The notes under the pieces were generated by a model. That model was not told the DNA's origin, ran no database searches, and was given only the letters and a program-made list of their open reading frames with translations. This document shows positions 5,084-9,756 of a DNA stretch of 9,756 bases, piece after piece. This DNA is from an uncultured Spartobacteria bacterium (GTDB lineage Bacteria > Verrucomicrobiota > Verrucomicrobiae > Chthoniobacterales > UBA6821), in contig CAIXGT010000072.1 in assembly GCA_903919105.1 (NCBI GenBank), forward strand, positions 1 to 9,756, read 5' to 3'. The position numbers and the translations under genes were made by a program. Numbering within the stretch: position 1 is the stretch's first letter; every line of letters begins with the position of its first letter.

Positions 5084-7778
5084 GAATCTCTTTGGAAAAA
5101 TCACCCCGGCCAGTCTCTCTAAGGCCAAGAAAGAAGCTTCCGAGTCGGTGACCGATCACGAGAAGCGTCTTCTGGATGTCTGCTGTCTGCAGCATGACGC
5201 CGCCCTCCTCGTCATGAAGAGTCGCGAGGAAGGTCTTTCAGAGACGGAGGTCGAGACTCTCCGTGACGAGTGGGGGCCCAACGATCTGGGCCATAAGAAG
5301 AAGATGGGCTTCATCATGGAGATCCTGACACGGTGCAAAAACCCCCTGGTGATTCAGTTGCTGGTGATCGCCGCCATTTCCCTGGCCACCGGCGATCCTG
5401 CCTCCGCTACGATCGTGGGTCTGATGGTAGTGATTTCGGTCGGTCTGTCCTATTATCAGGAGCATAAGTCGGGCAAGGCCGTGGAGGCGCTCAACGCCAT
5501 GGTCCAGACCAACTGCCATGTCATCCGCGGCGGCCGTGAAGTGGAGATCTCCATGTCGGAGATCGTTCCGGGAGATATCGTGGTTCTTCAGGCCGGATCC
5601 ATCATCCCTTCGGATCTCCGTTTGATCACGGCCAAGGACTTCTTTGTCAGTCAATCCTCGCTGACCGGTGAGTCCATGCCGATCGAGAAGCATGCCGAGA
5701 CACCGTCCGAACCGTCCAAGGCGGTCATCGAGATGACAAACGCCGTTTTCCAGGGCAGCAATGTGGTCAGCGGAACGGCCAAGGCCGTGGTGGTGAATAC
5801 CGGCATCCGTACTCACTTCGGTTCCATCTCAGAGAAGCTGGGTAGCGCTCCCGTACTGACCAGCTTCGATCGTGGCATCGCCGGGTTCACCTGGCTCATG
5901 ATCCGCTTCATGCTGGTGATGGTCAGTGTGGTTTTCCTGATCATCGGACTCACCAAGCATGATTGGTCCGGGGCTCTGATGTTCGGTCTGGCCGTCTCGC
6001 TCGGCATGACCCCCGAGATGCTGCCCATGATGGTGGCGGTGAACCTTGCCAAGGGGGCCCTTGCCATGTCCAAGAAGAAGGTGATCGTGAAGAAGCTCCA
6101 CGCGATCCAGAACTTCGGGGCCATCGACATCCTCTGCACAGACAAGACCGGAACACTTACCCAAGACCGAGTCATTCTGGAGAAGTACGTCGATGTCACG
6201 GGACGTCAGAGCGAGGACGTCCTCCGCTACGCCTACATGAATAGTTACTATCAGACAGGTCTGCGCAACCTGCTGGATAACTCCGTCCTCTCCCATACCG
6301 ACCTGGATGTGGATCGCGGCTGCAAGAAGGTCGACGAGATCCCCTTCGACTTCCAGCGCAAGCGGATGTCCGTGGTGGTCGATTACGAGGGAGACCATGT
6401 TCTTATCTGCAAGGGGGCCGTGGAGGACATCTTCAAGTCCTGCACTCACTATCAGGTCGATGAGGAGGTCTACATGATGATTGACCTGATCAAGAACGAC
6501 CTACTGGAGGAATTCGAGTCACTCAGCCGCGACGGCTACCGCGTGCTCGGCATCGCCTACCGCGAGTTTCCCCGGGACAAGGGGACCTTCTCCATCGCTG
6601 ACGAGAGCGACCTCGTCCTGCTCGGTTATATTGCCTTTCTGGATCCTCCGAAGGAGTCCGCCTCGAAGGCCATCGCCTCGCTGGCAGGCCACGGAGTCGT
6701 TACCAAGATCCTTACCGGGGACAACGCTCTGGTCACCCGTAAGATCTGCAAGGACGTCCATCTCGACGCCGGGGAGATCATCACCGGCGACATGATTGTC
6801 GGCATGGATGAGGACCAACTCGGGGAACTTGCTGAGAAGACCAGCGTCTTCGCCCGCCTCTCCCCTGCTCAGAAGGAGAGCATCATCGTCGCCCTTCAGA
6901 AGAAAGGGCATGTTGTCGGCTACATGGGGGACGGCATCAACGACGCCCTCTCCATGCGCGTCGCCGATGTCGGCATCTCGGTCGATACCGCCGTCGATGT
7001 TGCCAAGGAATCGGCCGACATCATCCTGCTCGAGCGCAGCCTCATGGTCCTCGAGGATGGCATTCTGGAAGGACGCAAGGTCTTCGCAAACATCATCAAG
7101 TACATCCGCATGGGAGCCAGCTCCAACTTCGGAAACATGTTCAGCATGGTCGGCAGCAGCTACTTCCTCAGTTTCTTGCCGATGCTCCCCGTCCAGGTGC
7201 TGGTGAACAACCTGCTCTATGACTTCTCCCAGATCGGGATCCCCTACGACAACGTGGATCCCGAGTTCCTTCAGAAGCCCAGAAAATGGAATATTGGGAA
7301 TATCCAGAAGTTCATGATGTATGTCGGGCCGACCAGTTCGCTCTTCGACTACACGACGTTCGCCGTGATGCTCTGGTTCTTCAAGTGCAGCAATCTTAAC
7401 CTTGCTGCTCCCGCCGACTTGCTTCACCGGTTCGCTGGAGGGCCCGGGGTCGCTAATGACGACACCTATGCCGCAGCGCTCTTCCATTCCGGATGGTTCG
7501 TGGAGTCGATCATCACCCAGACCCTCATCGTCCATGTCATTCGTACGCGGAAGATCCCCTTCATCCAGAGCATTGCCAGTCCGGCCCTCATCCTTACCAC
7601 AGTGCTCATCATGTTGATCGGCTCGTCCATCCCGTATATCCCGTTCGTGGCAACCTACCTTCACATGGTGCCGCTTCCGCCGATCTACTGGGCCTTCATT
7701 GCCGCCACGATTCTCTGCTACGTAACGCTCACCCACACGGTGAACGCATGGTTTGCCAGAAAGTTCGGTATTGATTAA
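5064..7778 (+). CDS. mgtA: Magnesium-translocating P-type ATPase (P3B), MgtA/MgtB family
   Basis: This inner-membrane pump uses ATP to import Mg2+. I chose ATG 5064 (904 aa) because AGGGGTGA (5051-5058) is a good SD for it. GTG 5055 would lie inside that SD, and ATG 5076 is a further option. In this numbering the actuator motif TGES is at 201-204, the phosphorylation site is DKTGT with D360, the nucleotide-domain block is KGAVEDIF, TGD is at 551-553, and the hinge motif MGDGIND is at 621-627. Family-specific stretches agree closely with E. coli MgtA: LGMTPEMLPMMV, IPFDFQRKRMSVVV, YIAFLDPPKE, NNLLYDFSQIGIPYDNVD and WFVESIITQTLIVHVIRTRK. About ten membrane helices are expected. Two oddities: the usual NDAPAL reads NDALSM, and a loop before LFHSGWFV is about 23 residues longer than in E. 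coli. A PtsN-like gene follows after 20 nt. Confidence 0.96.
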   Translation: MLAAMTKNLFGKITPASLSKAKKEASESVTDHEKRLLDVCCLQHDAALLVMKSREEGLSETEVETLRDEWGPNDLGHKKKMGFIMEILTRCKNPLVIQLLVIAAISLATGDPASATIVGLMVVISVGLSYYQEHKSGKAVEALNAMVQTNCHVIRGGREVEISMSEIVPGDIVVLQAGSIIPSDLRLITAKDFFVSQSSLTGESMPIEKHAETPSEPSKAVIEMTNAVFQGSNVVSGTAKAVVVNTGIRTHFGSISEKLGSAPVLTSFDRGIAGFTWLMIRFMLVMVSVVFLIIGLTKHDWSGALMFGLAVSLGMTPEMLPMMVAVNLAKGALAMSKKKVIVKKLHAIQNFGAIDILCTDKTGTLTQDRVILEKYVDVTGRQSEDVLRYAYMNSYYQTGLRNLLDNSVLSHTDLDVDRGCKKVDEIPFDFQRKRMSVVVDYEGDHVLICKGAVEDIFKSCTHYQVDEEVYMMIDLIKNDLLEEFESLSRDGYRVLGIAYREFPRDKGTFSIADESDLVLLGYIAFLDPPKESASKAIASLAGHGVVTKILTGDNALVTRKICKDVHLDAGEIITGDMIVGMDEDQLGELAEKTSVFARLSPAQKESIIVALQKKGHVVGYMGDGINDALSMRVADVGISVDTAVDVAKESADIILLERSLMVLEDGILEGRKVFANIIKYIRMGASSNFGNMFSMVGSSYFLSFLPMLPVQVLVNNLLYDFSQIGIPYDNVDPEFLQKPRKWNIGNIQKFMMYVGPTSSLFDYTTFAVMLWFFKCSNLNLAAPADLLHRFAGGPGVANDDTYAAALFHSGWFVESIITQTLIVHVIRTRKIPFIQSIASPALILTTVLIMLIGSSIPYIPFVATYLHMVPLPPIYWAFIAATILCYVTLTHTVNAWFARKFGID

Positions 7779-7798
7779 GACTGCACCTCTCCATTCCC

Positions 7799-8614
7799 AT
7801 GAAAGCACTGCTCAACGCACTCCAGGAAGGCCGTCTTGTCGAACTTCCCGACAATATCAAGAACGATGCTCTGGAGTTTCTGGGCACCCTGCTCGAGGCC
7901 ATTCCTGAGATCGCCGACGAGGGAGGGATCACCGAGAAGGCCTTTGCCCGTGAGAAGCAGCACAACACCGGTATCGGCAAGGGATGGGCCTGTCCCCATG
8001 CCACATCCGATCATGACGGAGAGCTTCTCTGTGCCGTGGGCTGGAGCCCACAGGGCATCGATTACGGATCTCCCGACGGAGTCCGCGTGCATCTCGTGGT
8101 CATGTATTATGTGCCCGATGCCCAAAGGAATTCTTATCTCAAGGAAATCTCCCAGCTAGCAAAGGCGATCCATCAGAACGAGGACCTACAGAAGCTCCAG
8201 GAGCTTGAGGAGCTCTCCGAGGTGCGTCACGCCCTCCTCGATGCCATCACGCATGCCATCGAGTCCGTGACTCCAGAGGCCCGCGCCAGGATGATCCAGC
8301 TCGAGGTTCGCCACGCAGAAGCCGCGGCAGTAGCCGAGGAGACGGCTGATATCCTGACGCTCGACCCGATCGCCCGTTCCATCCGTCCGCTGGCCATTCT
8401 TATCGTTCCCGGTTCCAAGCCCGTTGTGCTCTCCCAGGACAAGTCACTGGTCGAGGGACTGGAGAATTCAGTAACCCTCGCAGAGGAACTCGCCAAGGGG
8501 GCCCATGCCGTCGTTGGTGATATCAACGTGGTATTGAGGTCGAGCGAGCATTTTGCTGGAGAAAGAGTTCTCCATGAGTGTGTAGCGTTTAGGGGTTCCC
8601 CTAAGAATTCTTAG
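7799..8614 (+). CDS. PTS EIIA type-2 (PtsN-like) domain protein with C-terminal extension
   Basis: Residues 1-150 or so form a PTS EIIA domain of the fructose/nitrogen type, which accepts phosphate from HPr or NPr on a histidine. The active-site block is REKQHNTGIGKGWACPHA, with H67 as the phospho-histidine. The following AVGWSPQGIDYGSPDGVRVHLVV and the YLKEISQLAKAI helix match EIIA-Ntr topology. Residues 155-271 go beyond a normal EIIA (about 150-160 aa). They contain a charged Ala/Glu-rich helix (160-182), a short strand-like stretch PLAILIVPGSKPVVL, and a second mixed part that I cannot assign. No sugar permease or other PTS component is nearby. The gene starts 20 nt after mgtA, so it is almost certainly cotranscribed and probably regulatory, by analogy with E. 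coli PtsN acting on K+ transport. That target is inference. There is no SD. The last codons carry two overlapping palindromes. Confidence 0.88.
   Translation: MKALLNALQEGRLVELPDNIKNDALEFLGTLLEAIPEIADEGGITEKAFAREKQHNTGIGKGWACPHATSDHDGELLCAVGWSPQGIDYGSPDGVRVHLVVMYYVPDAQRNSYLKEISQLAKAIHQNEDLQKLQELEELSEVRHALLDAITHAIESVTPEARARMIQLEVRHAEAAAVAEETADILTLDPIARSIRPLAILIVPGSKPVVLSQDKSLVEGLENSVTLAEELAKGAHAVVGDINVVLRSSEHFAGERVLHECVAFRGSPKNS
8589..8614. repeat. Two overlapping palindromes at the end of the EIIA gene
   Basis: TTAGGGG (8589-8595) and CCCCTAA (8598-8604) form a perfect 7-bp inverted repeat with a two-base centre. CTAAGAATTCTTAG (8601-8614) is a perfect 14-base palindrome that shares CTAA with the first and ends on the stop codon. 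The two hairpins exclude each other. No T-tract follows. Confidence 0.6.
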
Positions 8615-8664
8615 CGGAAGACTCGCGATCTTGGCGGATAGCCTTCTTTGTCTGAGGTCGCATT

Positions 8665-8699
8665 TTCAAGACTACTGCGACCGCAGGCGAAGACTTGAA
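8665..8699. terminator. Weak hairpin in the convergent gap, possible terminator
   Basis: TTCAAG (8665-8670) pairs with CTTGAA (8694-8699). Inside, CT/AG extends the stem after an A-A mismatch, and CTGC/GCAG forms the tip. It lies between two converging genes, where a bidirectional terminator is expected. Neither side has a proper T-tract, so the call is weak. The rest of the 88-nt gap holds nothing recognisable. Confidence 0.3.
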
Positions 8700-8702
8700 G
8701 GG

Positions 8703-9756
8703 TTAGCCCCTGTAAATATAGGCCACCCTTCCCGTAATCCCGCAGAAGATGTGCCAAGGGATTGTGGCAGCTTTTTGAGCGGCTTCGGTGGCGGTGATTT
8801 CCTTGTTCCCTTGTTTACCGACTAGGACAGCCTCGTCACCGACCTTGATCCTTTTGACGGCTGAGACATCAACCATTATTTGGTCCATGGTCACTCGGCC
8901 GAGGACGGGGCAGCGATTTCCTTTGATAAGGACAGCGGCATTTTTACCCGAGAGGTGTCTGGGATAGCCGTCGGCATAGCCTACCGGTAGCACAGCTACC
9001 TTCATGGCCCTCGGCGTCGTGTAGGTGCTGCCGTAGCTAATCCCATGACCTTTCGGAAGATCGCGGAGGTAGGTGACGGAGGCTTTCCAACTCAATGCTG
9101 GCTTTAGTAGTTTCTGGAACTTAGGCACCGGAGAGACTCCGTAGAGAGCCAGTCCCACACGCACCAGATCCTGGGCATGTGCGGGGAAGAGCATGCTACC
9201 TGCGGAATTCAGCACATGAACCGGCACATCGGGGGTAAACTCACGCAGATAAGAGAGGAGGCTTTCAAATTCCTTGAGCTGTTTTTGGGTAAGTTTTCGA
9301 TTGCTGTCGGCCGAGGGGAGATGAGTCGAGATACTGTGCAGTGAGAGCGATAACTTACGAATCTCACGTAGGATCGCAAAGGCCTGCTCGGGATGGGCGC
9401 CGAGGCGCCCCATGCCGGTATCGATCTTAAAGTGGATGAGAGTCCCCTTATTGGCCGAGGCAGCATAGAGAGTGGCCTCTTCCAAAGAGGAGATGGTGGG
9501 GATGAATTTGTGACGGACGATCTCGGGATACTCCACAGGGAGGGCAGCGCTCAGAAGTAAGATAGGCTTTTTTTTCTCCGTTGCGCGTAGCTGGATGGCC
9601 TCTCCGAGTGAAGCCACGGCGAACACCTCGATGCCGGGGCTGAAGGTGGCTGCCACTTCGTTCAGGCCATGTCCGTAGCCGTTGGCCTTCACGACGGCCA
9701 TGATCCCGGCCTTCCCAGCCATCTTGCGGACGGCTTTGAGATTATGCCTGAGGGCC
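8703..9756 (-). CDS. alr: Alanine racemase, 5' end outside the window
   Basis: This PLP-dependent enzyme interconverts L- and D-alanine and supplies D-Ala for peptidoglycan. The reading frame stays open to the right edge, and 350 residues are visible. The ATG at 9722 is not the start: the codons before it read ALRHNLKAVRK, which is the conserved first helix of the family (NL..I/VR). The PLP lysine lies in MAVVKANGYGHG (K23 of the visible part). The catalytic tyrosine lies in GISYGSTYTT (Y241). Also seen are KIDTGMGRLG, RVGLALYG, PVGYADGYPR and GRVTMDQIMVDVS. The C-terminal beta domain is complete and ends RVAYIYRG. About 10-25 residues are probably missing at the N-terminus. It converges on the mgtA-EIIA unit and has no evident functional link to it. 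Confidence 0.96.
   Translation of the reverse strand, partial: ALRHNLKAVRKMAGKAGIMAVVKANGYGHGLNEVAATFSPGIEVFAVASLGEAIQLRATEKKKPILLLSAALPVEYPEIVRHKFIPTISSLEEATLYAASANKGTLIHFKIDTGMGRLGAHPEQAFAILREIRKLSLSLHSISTHLPSADSNRKLTQKQLKEFESLLSYLREFTPDVPVHVLNSAGSMLFPAHAQDLVRVGLALYGVSPVPKFQKLLKPALSWKASVTYLRDLPKGHGISYGSTYTTPRAMKVAVLPVGYADGYPRHLSGKNAAVLIKGNRCPVLGRVTMDQIMVDVSAVKRIKVGDEAVLVGKQGNKEITATEAAQKAATIPWHIFCGITGRVAYIYRG

Noticed and set aside
6519..7808. A 429-codon open frame on the minus strand opposite mgtA
   Set aside because: It is a shadow of the strongly coding plus strand. The translation is Asp/Glu/His/Gly-rich with no family resemblance, and mgtA accounts for the region fully.
8631..8825. 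A 64-codon plus-strand open frame after the EIIA gene
   Set aside because: Most of it is antisense to the conserved C-terminus of alr, and it has no SD or recognisable product.
9564..9580. Possible programmed frameshift (A AAA AAG slippery run, minus strand) in alr
   Set aside because: The zero frame continues through all conserved alr motifs; the run only encodes EKKKP, so no shift is needed.
9720..9722. ATG at 9722 (minus strand) as the alr start
   Set aside because: Upstream in-frame codons encode conserved alr residues up to the window edge, so the start lies outside.

Overview
The window reads as an ordinary chromosomal segment of a free-living bacterium, with about 57-60 % GC judged by eye. 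Nearly all of it is coding and there is no gap of 300 bases without a gene. The likely source is a member of the Verrucomicrobiota/PVC group. The hints are the map-infA-rpmJ-rpsM-rpsK-rpsD order, ribosomal genes without Shine-Dalgarno (SD) motifs, and an unusual long tail on S11. This placement is inference, since no rRNA or strong lineage marker is present.

Region 1 (59-3031, + strand) is the distal end of the large ribosomal-protein/translation operon: methionine aminopeptidase (map), initiation factor IF-1 (infA, overlapping map by 22 nt), L36 (rpmJ), S13 (rpsM), S11 (rpsK, with a roughly 76-residue low-complexity N-terminal extension) and S4 (rpsD). A strong intrinsic terminator directly follows rpsD. 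The rpoA-rplQ pair that usually follows in bacteria is absent here. A four-copy heptamer repeat fills the rpsK-rpsD spacer.

Region 2 (3130-4902, +) holds an unrecognised secreted or membrane-tethered protein with five copies of an aromatic-x2-Lys-x-aromatic motif, followed 21 nt later by tyrosyl-tRNA synthetase (tyrS).

Region 3 (4903-8614, +) is a probable magnesium uptake unit. A structured 161-nt leader contains a long inverted repeat and a possible upstream ORF whose perfect SD lies inside a hairpin. It precedes mgtA, a P-type Mg2+ importer. Twenty nucleotides after mgtA lies a PTS EIIA-type (PtsN-like) protein with an extra C-terminal part. The pairing suggests phosphorylation-dependent or EIIA-dependent control of the transporter and is the most interesting system in the window.

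Region 4 (8703-9756, - strand) is alanine racemase (alr), convergent with region 3 and cut by the right edge. Its true start lies outside the window.

No mobile elements, CRISPR arrays, tRNA or rRNA genes were seen.
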